A stretch of DNA of 64,000 nucleotides from Nocardioides sp. W7 (GTDB lineage Bacteria > Actinomycetota > Actinomycetes > Propionibacteriales > Nocardioidaceae). Position numbers and translations under genes: made by a program. The notes under the pieces were generated by a model. The model had not been told where the DNA came from and ran no database searches. It saw nothing but the letters and a program-made list of their open reading frames with translations. Positions 1-8,229 of this stretch are shown here, piece by piece (position 1 is the stretch's first letter; each line of letters opens with the position of its first letter). Location of the stretch: NCBI RefSeq assembly GCF_022919075.1, contig NZ_CP095078.1, positions 5,332,001-5,396,000 of the forward strand, given 5' to 3'.

Positions 1-2673
1 ATCGAGATCGCGCCCGCCCCCAACCTCGACCCCGAGCTCCGGATGCGGATGTGCGCCGACGCCGTGCGGTTCGCGAAGGAGATCGGCTACCGCAACGCCG
101 GCACGGTGGAGTTCCTGCTCGACCCGCACGGCAACTACGTCTTCATCGAGATGAACCCGCGCATCCAGGTCGAGCACACGGTGACCGAGGAGGTCACCGA
201 CGTCGACCTGGTCCAGTCGCAGCTGCGGATCGCCTCGGGCGAGACGCTCGCCGACCTCGGGCTCACCCAGGAGAGCATCGTGCTCCGCGGCGCCGCCCTG
301 CAGTGCCGGATCACCACCGAGGACCCGGCCAACAACTTCCGCCCCGACACCGGCGTGATCACGACGTACCGCTCCCCCGGCGGCGGCGGCGTTCGCCTGG
401 ACGGCGGCACCGTCTACACCGGCGCCGAGGTCTCGGCCCACTTCGACTCGATGCTGGCCAAGCTCACCTGTCGCGGCCGCACCTTCGACAAGGCCGTCGA
501 GAAGGCCCGCCGCGCCGTCGCCGAGTTCCGGATCCGGGGCGTCTCCACGAACATCCCGTTCCTGCAGGCCGTGCTCGACGACCCCGACTTCGCCTCGGGC
601 AACGTCACCACCTCGTTCATCGAGACCCACCCGCAGCTGCTCCAGGCGCGCGGCTCCGGCGACCGCGGCAGCAAGCTGCTGACCTACCTCGCCGAGGTGA
701 CGGTCAACCAGCCGCACGGCAAGGCACCGGTCAGCCTCGACCCCGCGTCCAAGCTGCCGCCGACCAACCTCGAGGTCCCCGCGCCGTCCGGCACCCGCCA
801 GCTGCTGCTGGAGCTCGGCCCGGAGGCGTTCGCCCGGCGGCTGCGGGAGCAGAACGACGTGGCCGTCACCGACACCACGTTCCGCGACGCCCACCAGTCG
901 CTGCTCGCCACCCGGGTCCGCACCAAGGACCTGCTCGCGGTCGCTCCCCACGTCGCCCGTACGACGCCCGAGCTGTGGTCGCTGGAAGCCTGGGGCGGCG
1001 CGACGTACGACGTGGCGCTCCGCTTCCTGGCCGAGGACCCGTGGGAGCGGCTCGCCGCGCTGCGCCAGGCGGTGCCGAACATCCAGCTGCAGATGCTGCT
1101 GCGCGGGCGCAACACCGTCGGCTACACGCCGTACCCCACCCGGGTGACCGACGCCTTCGTCGAGGAGGCGGCCGCCACCGGGCTCGACGTGTTCCGGATC
1201 TTCGACGCCCTCAACGACGTCGAGCAGATGCGCCCGGCGATCGAGGCGGTGCGCGCGACCGGCACGACGCTGGCCGAGGTGGCGCTCTGCTACACCGGCG
1301 ACCTGTCCGACCCGGGCGAGCGGCTCTACACGCTCGACTACTACCTGAAGCTGGCCGAGCGGATCGTCGAGGCCGGCGCGCACGTGCTGTGCATCAAGGA
1401 CATGGCCGGCCTGCTCCGCGCGCCCGCCGCCCGCACCCTGGTCACCGCGCTCCGGTCCAACTTCGACCTGCCGGTGCACCTGCACACCCACGACACCACC
1501 GGCGGCCAGCTCGCGACCCTGTCCGCCGCGATCGACGCGGGGGTCGACGCCGTCGACGCCGCGACCGCCTCGATGGCCGGTACGACGTCGCAGCCGCCGC
1601 TCTCGGCGCTCGTGTCCGCCACCGACCACAGCGACCGCGAGACCGGCCTCTCCCTGGCCGCGGTCAACGCACTCGAGCCGTACTGGGAGGCCGTACGCCG
1701 CGTCTACGCGCCGTTCGAGTCCGGCCTGACCTCCCCCACCGGCCGGGTCTACCGCCACGAGATCCCCGGCGGCCAGCTCTCCAACCTGCGCCAGCAGGCG
1801 ATCGCGCTCGGCCTCGGCGAGAAGTTCGAGCAGATCGAGGACATGTACGCCGCGGCGAACGACATCCTCGGCAACGTCCCCAAGGTGACCCCGTCCTCGA
1901 AGGTGATCGGCGACCTGGCCCTGCACCTGGTGGCCGTCGGCGCCGACCCGGCCGAGTTCGCCGAGAACCCCGGCTCCTTCGACATCCCCGACTCCGTCAT
2001 CGGCTTCCTCAACGGCGAGCTCGGTGACCCGCCCGGTGGCTGGCCCGAGCCGTTCCGCACCAAGGCGCTCGAGGGCCGCACCTGGAAGGCGCCGGCCGAG
2101 GAGCTCACCGCGGAGGCCTCCGAGAGCCTGGCGGGCTCCTCCGAGACCCGCCGTCGGACTCTCAACGAGCTGCTGTTCCCCGGCCCGACGAAGACGTTCG
2201 CCGAGGCGCGGTCGGCGTACGGCGACACCTCGGTACTGCCCACGATGGACTACCTCTACGGCCTGCGCCGCGGCGACGAGCACGAGGTCGAGCTCGACGA
2301 GGGCAAGACCCTGCTGGTCGGCCTGCAGTCGATCAGCGAGCCCGACGAGCGCGGGTTCCGCACCGTGATGACGCTGCTCAACGGCCAGATGCGCCCGGTC
2401 AGCGTGCGCGACAAGAACATCGCCGCCGAGGTCGCCGCCGCCGAGAAGGCCGACACCGCCAAGCCCGGCCACGTCGCCGCCCCGTTCCAGGGCGTCGTCA
2501 CCATCGTGGTCGCCGAGGGCGACAAGGTCGCCGCCGGCGACACGGTCGCCACCATCGAGGCCATGAAGATGGAGGCCTCGATCACGGCCCCCGTCGACGG
2601 CACCGTCGAGCGACTCGCGCTCTCCGGGACCCAGGCCGTGGACGGTGGGGACTTGGTGCTGGTGCTCTCCTAG
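1..2673 (+). CDS. pyc: Pyruvate carboxylase, C-terminal 890 residues (5' end outside window)
   Basis: The reading frame is open from base 1, so the gene is cut by the left edge and lacks roughly the first 240 residues of a usual ~1,130-residue enzyme. The visible part starts in the biotin carboxylase ATP-grasp domain (EMNPRIQVEHTVTEE, about residues 50-65). It continues into the carboxyltransferase barrel (DTTFRDAHQS near residue 295; metal ligands in HLHTHDTTGG) and the conserved PYC linker. It ends in a biotinyl domain whose EAMKMEA motif carries the acceptor lysine (codon 2566-2568). The enzyme makes oxaloacetate from pyruvate and bicarbonate with ATP, an anaplerotic cytosolic reaction. 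All three catalytic parts are in one chain, which excludes a two-subunit acyl-CoA carboxylase. A nested hairpin follows the stop. Confidence 0.97.
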   Translation: MEIAPAPNLDPELRMRMCADAVRFAKEIGYRNAGTVEFLLDPHGNYVFIEMNPRIQVEHTVTEEVTDVDLVQSQLRIASGETLADLGLTQESIVLRGAALQCRITTEDPANNFRPDTGVITTYRSPGGGGVRLDGGTVYTGAEVSAHFDSMLAKLTCRGRTFDKAVEKARRAVAEFRIRGVSTNIPFLQAVLDDPDFASGNVTTSFIETHPQLLQARGSGDRGSKLLTYLAEVTVNQPHGKAPVSLDPASKLPPTNLEVPAPSGTRQLLLELGPEAFARRLREQNDVAVTDTTFRDAHQSLLATRVRTKDLLAVAPHVARTTPELWSLEAWGGATYDVALRFLAEDPWERLAALRQAVPNIQLQMLLRGRNTVGYTPYPTRVTDAFVEEAAATGLDVFRIFDALNDVEQMRPAIEAVRATGTTLAEVALCYTGDLSDPGERLYTLDYYLKLAERIVEAGAHVLCIKDMAGLLRAPAARTLVTALRSNFDLPVHLHTHDTTGGQLATLSAAIDAGVDAVDAATASMAGTTSQPPLSALVSATDHSDRETGLSLAAVNALEPYWEAVRRVYAPFESGLTSPTGRVYRHEIPGGQLSNLRQQAIALGLGEKFEQIEDMYAAANDILGNVPKVTPSSKVIGDLALHLVAVGADPAEFAENPGSFDIPDSVIGFLNGELGDPPGGWPEPFRTKALEGRTWKAPAEELTAEASESLAGSSETRRRTLNELLFPGPTKTFAEARSAYGDTSVLPTMDYLYGLRRGDEHEVELDEGKTLLVGLQSISEPDERGFRTVMTLLNGQMRPVSVRDKNIAAEVAAAEKADTAKPGHVAAPFQGVVTIVVAEGDKVAAGDTVATIEAMKMEASITAPVDGTVERLALSGTQAVDGGDLVLVLS

Positions 2674-2752
2674 GAGGTCGCCAGCACCGACGCCCCGGCC
2701 GCGTGGCCGGGGCGTCGCTGTCCGGGTCGGCTCGACCTCGCTGGCGACCTCC
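2673..2752. terminator. Nested hairpin between convergent pyc and the next gene
   Basis: Outer arms 2673-2685 and 2740-2752 (GGAGGTCGCCAGC and its exact complement) enclose an inner perfect 12-bp stem at 2689-2700/2705-2716 with loop GCGT. No T-tract follows, as is common in high-GC actinobacteria. It sits between convergent genes and could stop transcription from both sides. Confidence 0.7.
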
Positions 2753-2775
2753 GGGGGCGCAGGACCATGGATCGG

Positions 2776-3822
2776 CTATCGCCGTGTTGCCCACCCTTGC
2801 CGGTCGGACCGGATCGCGATGGCACCGGCCTCTCGCTCCAGGGTGGCGAGTACGGCGGCGGCGTCGAACGCCTCACCGGGCGCGGCGACGCCAGAGCCCC
2901 GGTGGCGACCGTCGAGGAGTCGGACGGCGCCTTCGACGACGATCGGCGCGGTGACCGCGTAGATGTCGCGCCCGGTCGCACTCGTCCGGCGGGTGTCGGA
3001 GCCGCGGCGTACGACGACGTCCACGACGAACTGCTGGGCCGATCGTCCGTGCTCGTCGGTGGCGGCCGGCCCCGGCGTCGCGGAGTCGTGGAGGTCGTCG
3101 AGCGGGGCGGTGTTGAGGTAGGAACGAAGCTCGCCCACGTCGAGGTGGTGATCGATCGTGATCACCTCGGAGAACGGCAGCTCCACGACCGACTGGTCGC
3201 CGAGGGGCGACGGGTAGGACCAGGTGCAGGATGGTGCGGGACTCTCCAGCGCGGTGAGCACCCCGCCGCGGATCACCAGGCGGGTCGCAGTGTTGCGCGC
3301 CCCGGTGGCTCGGGTGCCGGCGGTCGGCCACCAGCGGTCCAGGCCGATGGCGACCTCGACCTCGTCGGCGCGCGAGCCACCGTCGAGCGCGGCCGTGACC
3401 AGCAGGTCGGCAAGACCCCCGTAGAAGGCCATGGCGGGGACGACGACAACGCCCGCGGCTCGCGCAGGGCCGTCGAGGTCGCGGTAGAGCGCCTGCACGA
3501 CCGGCTGCTCGGCGGTGACGTCAAGATAGTGGGCGCCGGAATCGACCGCAGCCTGAGCGAGAGGCACAGCGGTGTCGAGGAACGGCCCGGCGCAGTTGAC
3601 GACGGCCCCGGCACCGGCCACCGCCTGCCGCAGCAGGCCGGGATCGTCGACGCCGACCACCCGCCGGTCCAGGCCGGCGTGCCGGGGAGGGACGGCGGCC
3701 AGGCGTTCGGCACTGCGGCCGGCCAGTACGGGCGTGAGCCCGCGGCGCAGCAGCTCGTCGACGACGAAGCGCCCCGTGTGACCGGTGGCGCCATAGACAA
3801 GGACTCGATCGGTTGCGTTCAC
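2776..3822 (-). CDS. Saccharopine-dehydrogenase-like NAD(P)-binding oxidoreductase
   Basis: This is a 348-residue protein with a GTG start at 3822. Its N-terminal Rossmann motif YGATGHTGRF (residues 10-19) is typical of the saccharopine dehydrogenase NADP-binding family, which also includes trans-acting enoyl reductases of lipid synthesis. It has the family sequence NCAGPF near residue 78. No signal peptide or membrane segment is seen, so it should be cytosolic. It is divergent from a GlxA-type regulator 71 bp away, which may control it. The substrate cannot be told from sequence, and true lysine-pathway saccharopine dehydrogenase is unlikely. The stop lies just past the hairpin shared with pyc. 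Confidence 0.75.
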   Translation of the reverse strand: MNATDRVLVYGATGHTGRFVVDELLRRGLTPVLAGRSAERLAAVPPRHAGLDRRVVGVDDPGLLRQAVAGAGAVVNCAGPFLDTAVPLAQAAVDSGAHYLDVTAEQPVVQALYRDLDGPARAAGVVVVPAMAFYGGLADLLVTAALDGGSRADEVEVAIGLDRWWPTAGTRATGARNTATRLVIRGGVLTALESPAPSCTWSYPSPLGDQSVVELPFSEVITIDHHLDVGELRSYLNTAPLDDLHDSATPGPAATDEHGRSAQQFVVDVVVRRGSDTRRTSATGRDIYAVTAPIVVEGAVRLLDGRHRGSGVAAPGEAFDAAAVLATLEREAGAIAIRSDRQGWATRR

Positions 3823-3880
3823 GAGCCCATCGTCAGGCGCTGCGCCGGTCCGGGACGAGCGTCTGAAACGACCTGGGTCG

Positions 3881-3886
3881 TACAGT
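3881..3886 (+). promoter_or_regulatory. -10 box of a leaderless promoter (GlxA-type gene)
   Basis: TACAGT followed by exactly 7 nt before the ATG at 3894 puts the transcription start at or next to the A of the start codon. No Shine-Dalgarno sequence fits in the 7-nt gap. Confidence 0.6.
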
Positions 3887-3893
3887 TTCGGAC

Positions 3894-4838
3894 ATGCCCC
3901 GGATCGCCCTCGTCATGCACGGCTCCGCCATGCTCTACGAGGTCGCGATCGCTTCCGAGATCTTCGGCACCGACCGCTCGGAGCTGTCGCCCACCGGCGA
4001 GTGGTACGACCTCGTGGTCTGCACCCCCGACGGCGCCCCACACCCCTGGCTGACGCACCTGCCGACCGCGTCGTACGCCGAGATCGCCCGCGTCGACACC
4101 GTCGTCGTACCGTCGTCCGACGACCTCGACGACAACCCCGACCCAGCGCTCGTCGATGCGCTGCGTGCCGCCCACGACCGCGGCACCCGCATCGCCTCCC
4201 TGTGCACCGGAGCGTTCGTCCTCGCCGCGGCCGGCCTGCTCGACGGCCGGGTCGCGACGACGCACTGGATGCACGCCGAGGATCTCGCACGCCGCTACCC
4301 CCAGATCGATGTCCGGCCCGACGTGCTCTACGTCGACGAGGGCGACGTGCTGACCTCGGCCGGCAAGACCGCGGCGCTCGACCTCTGCGTCCACCTGGTA
4401 CGCCGCGACCTCGGCGCCGCGGCCGCCAACGCGATCGCCAGGCGGCTCGTCGTGCCGGCCCACCGCAGTGGCGGTCAGGCGCAGTTCATCACCCCGCCCG
4501 CCGAGCCGCGCAGCCCGGACGGTCTCGCACCCACCCTCGAGTGGGCACGTGCCCGCCTCGACCAGCCCCTGACCGTGCGCGACCTCGCCGGGCACGCCAA
4601 CCTCAGCACCCGCCAGCTCGCCCGCCGCATGCAGGCCGAGGTCCAGGCCGGGCCCCTCGACTGGCTCCACCACCAGCGGATCACCCGCGCCCAGGAGCTC
4701 CTCGAGCGCACCGACGCCACGATCGACCAGGTCGCGGTCAGCTGCGGCATGGGCACCGCCACCACCCTGCGTCGGCACTTCCACCGCGCCCTGGGCGTCA
4801 CCCCCACGACGTACCGGACCACGTTTCGCCTCACGTGA
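3894..4838 (+). CDS. GlxA-family transcriptional regulator (DJ-1/PfpI plus AraC)
   Basis: The 314-residue protein has an N-terminal DJ-1/PfpI-like sensor domain (about residues 1-170; nucleophile-elbow-like LCTGAFVLAAAGLLDG) and a C-terminal AraC-type double helix-turn-helix (about 210-314; LSTRQLARRMQAE and GMGTATTLRRHFHRALGVTP). Family members are DNA-binding regulators whose DJ-1 domain senses a small ligand rather than acting as a protease. It diverges from the oxidoreductase at 2776-3822, its likeliest target along with itself. The ATG at 3894 is chosen because a -10 hexamer lies 7 nt upstream. The ligand is unknown. Confidence 0.9.
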   Translation: MPRIALVMHGSAMLYEVAIASEIFGTDRSELSPTGEWYDLVVCTPDGAPHPWLTHLPTASYAEIARVDTVVVPSSDDLDDNPDPALVDALRAAHDRGTRIASLCTGAFVLAAAGLLDGRVATTHWMHAEDLARRYPQIDVRPDVLYVDEGDVLTSAGKTAALDLCVHLVRRDLGAAAANAIARRLVVPAHRSGGQAQFITPPAEPRSPDGLAPTLEWARARLDQPLTVRDLAGHANLSTRQLARRMQAEVQAGPLDWLHHQRITRAQELLERTDATIDQVAVSCGMGTATTLRRHFHRALGVTPTTYRTTFRLT

Positions 4839-4929
4839 CACCGCGGAGCCACCACCGGATCTGTCGCCGCGCTGTGTCACGGCGATGTCCGGAACTCGCG
4901 GCATTCCGCCGCCAACGGTGCACGTCGGC

Positions 4930-6174
4930 CTACGTTCGTCGGTGGAATCGGACGCCGCCGTCGGGGAGCCGCTGGGGCGAGTAAGTCGGGTCGTGGGCTC
5001 GATGGTGATGATGCGAGCAGAGCAGCATCCCGTCGGCCAGGTCGGTGCGCCCGCCGGCGGCCCAGGGGGTGCCGGCGTGATGAGCCTCGCACCACGGAGC
5101 CGGGACCCGGCAGCCCTCCGCGCGGCACTCGCGATCGGTCAGGGCGAGGGCGCGGCGTTGGGCCCGGGTGAAGAGGCGCTGGGAGCGGCCGAGATCGAGG
5201 ACCTCACCCTTCCCGCCGAGGACAGCCGGGACGAGGTGCGCGGTGCAGGCCAGCCGCCGGGCCTCCTCGGCGGTGATCCGGTCGACCGAGTCACCCGGGG
5301 CCGCGTTGCCGAGGGTCGCCGTGCCGAGCTCCGCGCGGAGCGACTCCAGCGACATGGTCACGACGAGGGTGGTGGCGTCGCCACCGTGGATCGGGAGCCG
5401 GCCCGGGTCGAGGGTCTCCAGGAGCTGGCAGAACGCCCGCGCGGTCTTCCGCCCGTGCGGAGTCCGCGGTGCTCGGGCCGGCTCCGGGTCGGCGTCGTCG
5501 CGGCGAGGGTTGGTGAAGGCGTGTAGGTAGGTCGCGAGCCGGGCCGCGGAGGCGTCCGGGATCAGGCCACTGATCCGCGTGGTCCCATCGCCCATCGGGC
5601 GGAGTCCGAGGCGCATCCGCTGCCGCGCGGAGGCTTCGAGGTCGGCCAGATGGCGGGCCTCGACGGCCTCCGCGATATCGGGGGCGACGACGTCGAGGAT
5701 CCGACGACCCAGGCGCCCCAGCTCGATCGGGTCGAAGCGGGCGGCGTACGCCACCAACGCGGCCTCGGCCCGGTCGGTAACGCAGGCGTCGACGTCGGCC
5801 GGCAGCCCCGCGAGGGACACCGCGATGGCCCGGGCCTGGTCGAGGTTCACCTCACCCTCACGCACCGCCGTCGCCAACACCGGGCGGTCGGCCAACGCCA
5901 ACGCGACGCGAAGATCGGCAGCACAGTCACCACGACGACGCCGCGTCGCGGCCGCGGTCCATGCCCCGACATCCCGCGCACCCGACTCCTCGGCCACGTC
6001 AGAAGCGTCGGCGGTGACCCGCAGCCGCAGCTCGCCCACCCGGTCCTCGATCGCGGCCAGCTCCACCAGCGCGGCGGCCTTGTCGGTGGTGGTCATGAAC
6101 GCCGGATTCACGTCCGCGACCGACTTCAGGGCACCGTCGATGACCTGGGCGGCGACCCGGATCGGGTGGTCCAT
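4930..6174 (-). CDS. DUF222/HNH endonuclease-domain protein (13E12-type family)
   Basis: The 414-residue protein has an N-terminal helical DUF222 domain and a C-terminal HNH nuclease domain (CRAEGCRVPAPWCEAHH then LLCSHHHHRAH). This is the architecture of the actinobacterial 13E12-repeat family, whose biological role is not settled. The ATG at 6174 has GGAGG five bases upstream; the longer in-frame start at 6234 would lie inside the operator. A perfect LexA-type palindrome and a -10 box sit 44-66 bp upstream of the start, so the gene should be induced by DNA damage. Family members in M. tuberculosis are known to be damage-inducible. It could act as a damage-associated DNase or a mobile-element remnant. 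Confidence 0.88.
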   Translation of the reverse strand: MDHPIRVAAQVIDGALKSVADVNPAFMTTTDKAAALVELAAIEDRVGELRLRVTADASDVAEESGARDVGAWTAAATRRRRGDCAADLRVALALADRPVLATAVREGEVNLDQARAIAVSLAGLPADVDACVTDRAEAALVAYAARFDPIELGRLGRRILDVVAPDIAEAVEARHLADLEASARQRMRLGLRPMGDGTTRISGLIPDASAARLATYLHAFTNPRRDDADPEPARAPRTPHGRKTARAFCQLLETLDPGRLPIHGGDATTLVVTMSLESLRAELGTATLGNAAPGDSVDRITAEEARRLACTAHLVPAVLGGKGEVLDLGRSQRLFTRAQRRALALTDRECRAEGCRVPAPWCEAHHAGTPWAAGGRTDLADGMLLCSHHHHRAHDPTYSPQRLPDGGVRFHRRT

Positions 6175-6217
6175 GCGAGCCTCCGAGAGCTCCACAACGG
6201 TGCGGGATGATGCCCCA

Positions 6218-6240
6218 ATTCTAGTCGAACGCACGTTCGA
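6218..6240 (-). promoter_or_regulatory. LexA (SOS) box overlapping a promoter
   Basis: TCGAACGCACGTTCGA at 6225-6240 is a perfect TCGAAC-N4-GTTCGA palindrome, the mycobacterial LexA operator. On the minus strand it abuts TAGAAT (6218-6223), a good -10 hexamer. Bound LexA would cover the -35 region of the DUF222/HNH gene. Confidence 0.8.
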
Positions 6241-6269
6241 ACGCTTGAATCCTCCACAGGCCCTCGCAC

Positions 6270-6422
6270 TGTGATGTCTCAGGACTTCGGTGACACTTCC
6301 GGGTTCTTCGGGCGGGTCCCGGGAGTCGGCCGTTGCCGGCGTAGGTCACCCCGGGGCGGGTCGGATGTATTCGGCGAGGACCTCGCCTTGTAGGTCGGTG
6401 ACGATGATCTCCGACCACGTCC
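6270..6422 (-). pseudogene. Decayed 3' end of an IS481-type transposase gene
   Basis: On the minus strand two overlapping frames encode TDLQGEVLAEYIRPAPG and then GVTYAGNGRLPGPARR. Joined across a frameshift they resemble the C-terminal tail of IS481-family transposases, where a GxxYxGNGRPxG stretch is common. It is followed at 6270-6292 by TGTCTCAGGACTTCGGTGAC, which I associate with the flanks of such elements in actinobacteria. No upstream transposase body remains, because the DUF309 stop abuts it. The call rests on recalled family resemblance only. Confidence 0.4.
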
Positions 6423-6863
6423 TCAACCGCCCTGCACCCGACCCCGGGCGCACGCCACGAGTGCGGCGAGGTCGAGGTCGTACGCCGGCCCCCCGCCCCG
6501 CTCGTATGACGCCAGTCGGCCCGCTGCGCGCTCGACCAACCGGGCCGCGCCGACGCCGTTGCCGCGCTCGTGATGGGTCAGGCCCACGCACAGCTGGGCC
6601 AGGCCCTGCCAGAGCTCGCGCTCCTCGTCGGGGCCCGACTTCCACCTGACCTCGAGCGCCTCGTGCGCCGCGAAGGGGCGTCCCTCGTCGAGCAGGCGGC
6701 GGGCGTAGGCCAGGGTCTCCGCGGGCGGGAGCGGCTCCTCGGAGATGGGCTCGACGCCGACAACGCCGTACGGCAGGGGGCGTCCGAGCGCGTCGCGCGG
6801 CCGAGCCTGCTGGGCCCGCCCCTGCTCGTTGCGGTCGCGATCGGCCGGTGACCCGTGCTGCAT
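6423..6863 (-). CDS. DUF309 domain protein
   Basis: The 146-residue protein carries the DUF309 pattern: a helix with AHEALEVRWK (near residue 68) followed by LWQGLAQLCVGLTHHERGN and a paired helix. Family members are small all-helical proteins of unknown function. The conserved His and Glu suggest a bound ligand or metal, but no activity is established. The ATG at 6863 is preceded by GGAGG eight bases upstream, and TAGGGT at 6894-6899 (minus strand) could be its -10 box. It lies between the transposase remnant and a SpoIID-like gene. Confidence 0.75.
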   Translation of the reverse strand: MQHGSPADRDRNEQGRAQQARPRDALGRPLPYGVVGVEPISEEPLPPAETLAYARRLLDEGRPFAAHEALEVRWKSGPDEERELWQGLAQLCVGLTHHERGNGVGAARLVERAAGRLASYERGGGPAYDLDLAALVACARGRVQGG

Positions 6864-6924
6864 TCGTCGTCCCTCCGCTGTCCCCGACCCCCACCCTACG
6901 GACTCGGGGACGGGAGATCGGCGC

Positions 6925-8094
6925 TCAGGAGACCCCGAACGTCAGGTACGTCGACCGAAGCCCCAGCACGCTTCGGAAGGTGTCACCGGAGACCGTGACC
7001 GCGCCGGCGCTGCCGGTCAGCGTGACCGAGCGGACCCGGCCGCCCCAGTCGCCGTTGCCGTCGCGGGCGGTGACCTGGATGTCGCTCAGGACGCCGATCC
7101 TCGGCCAGGCCTGCTCCAGGCGCGCGGGGGCGAGCCGGACGGTCCAGGCGTGCACCGGGTTGCCGGACCAGGCGTCGTAGACGTCCTCGACCGCGCGCAG
7201 GTAGGGCACCGAGCCGGCCGAGGTCCAGCCGCCGCTGCTGGAGGAGAACTGCGTGAACGCCGGTTGCCCGCCGTCGAGCAGGACGCTGCCTCGGGTGGCG
7301 GCGATCGCGGCGTTCGACGCGGGGTGCTCGGCGGCATACCCGCCGTAGACCTGGCAGGACGTCGTGTCACACAGCTGCGCGTGCCGCGAGCGCGGGTGGG
7401 CGCGTTCGTACGCCGCGTAGGTGCGCGCCGCGACCGCCTGCGCGCGGACCGCCGCGGGACTCCAGGTCGCCGGCATCTCGAGAGGTACGACGCCCCGCAG
7501 GTAGGCCTCGAGCGACAGCACGTTCACCGTGTCGTGGCCGCCACCGGGCGCGGTGGCGTGCCGCAGTCGGCCGCGGTAGGGACGGTCGCCCGACGGGGTC
7601 ACCACGGTGACGGGCCGGCCGCCGGCGGCGATCTCGCCGTCGCCCCTCAGGACCCGCCACCGGCGCCACCGGTCGGTCCGGAACGCGACCCGGGTGACGC
7701 CCTTGCGGGAGGTGGCGACGCGCCACAGCCGGGCGCCGTTCTGGGGCAGCACCCAGCGCCGGCCGCTCGCCCGGTCGGTGACGGTGAGTCCGGGGCGCGC
7801 CCGGACGAGGAGGTCGTCGGTGGTGTCGGCGGAGATCAGCACGCTCACCCGGCCGGCGGCCCGGCCCGGCGTCGTCCCGGCGTAGTAGAAGTCGAGGATC
7901 TGCTCGTGGCTCAGCCCCTGCTTGGCCGCGCCCTGCGCGCCGTGCTGCGACATCCCGTGGCCGTGCCCGTAGCCGTGCCCGGAGATGGTGACGGTCGCAC
8001 CCGCGGGCACCGCCCACCGGTCGACGGCCTGGGCGGCGGAGGGGGCCAGGAACACCCCGGTCAGGACAGGGACGACGAGCAGGCGCAGGCGCAT
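6925..8094 (-). CDS. Secreted SpoIID/LytB-domain protein (copy 1)
   Basis: The 389-residue protein starts at ATG 8094 with a signal peptide (RLLVVPVLTGVFLAPSAAQA). The SpoIID/LytB signature GYGHGHGMSQHGAQG is near residue 45, and FTQFSSSSGGWTS near 280. SpoIID is a lytic transglycosylase acting on denuded glycan in sporulating Bacillus. In non-sporulating actinobacteria these proteins are taken to be cell-wall amidase enhancers or glycan lyases. The frame remains open up to 8178, but that extension lacks a signal-peptide pattern. It lies directly downstream of a paralogue with the same order of motifs, so the pair is a tandem duplication. A 20-bp palindrome lies between them. Confidence 0.85.
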   Translation of the reverse strand: MRLRLLVVPVLTGVFLAPSAAQAVDRWAVPAGATVTISGHGYGHGHGMSQHGAQGAAKQGLSHEQILDFYYAGTTPGRAAGRVSVLISADTTDDLLVRARPGLTVTDRASGRRWVLPQNGARLWRVATSRKGVTRVAFRTDRWRRWRVLRGDGEIAAGGRPVTVVTPSGDRPYRGRLRHATAPGGGHDTVNVLSLEAYLRGVVPLEMPATWSPAAVRAQAVAARTYAAYERAHPRSRHAQLCDTTSCQVYGGYAAEHPASNAAIAATRGSVLLDGGQPAFTQFSSSSGGWTSAGSVPYLRAVEDVYDAWSGNPVHAWTVRLAPARLEQAWPRIGVLSDIQVTARDGNGDWGGRVRSVTLTGSAGAVTVSGDTFRSVLGLRSTYLTFGVS

Positions 8095-8209
8095 GGAGGG
8101 CCGAGCTTCCGGGCGAGGAGGTGTGGCTGGGGTGCATCGAGTTGCATCCGTGACCAGTGGGAACACCCATCGCATCACGCGTCCCAGCAGCCCCGCAACG
8201 AGGTCGGGC

Positions 8210-8229
8210 GAACTACAGATCTGTAGTTC
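8210..8229. promoter_or_regulatory. Perfect 20-bp palindrome between the two SpoIID-like genes
   Basis: GAACTACAGATCTGTAGTTC is a perfect palindrome without a spacer. It ends one base before the stop codon of the upstream paralogue and lies 116 bp before the start of copy 1. It looks like an operator rather than a terminator (no loop, AT-rich core). The half-site ACTACA recalls BlaI/CopY-type operators, but the spacing differs. Confidence 0.5.

Noticed and set aside
51..2027. Long open frame of 658 codons overlapping pyruvate carboxylase
   Set aside because: It is very rich in Arg, Pro and Gly, has no domain, and lies in another frame of a clear enzyme gene. Such frames are routine at about 70% GC.
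2767..4053. Long plus-strand frame opposite the saccharopine-dehydrogenase-like gene
   Set aside because: The opposite strand encodes a full Rossmann-fold protein with a sensible start, while this frame has no recognisable motif and runs into the start of the GlxA-type gene.
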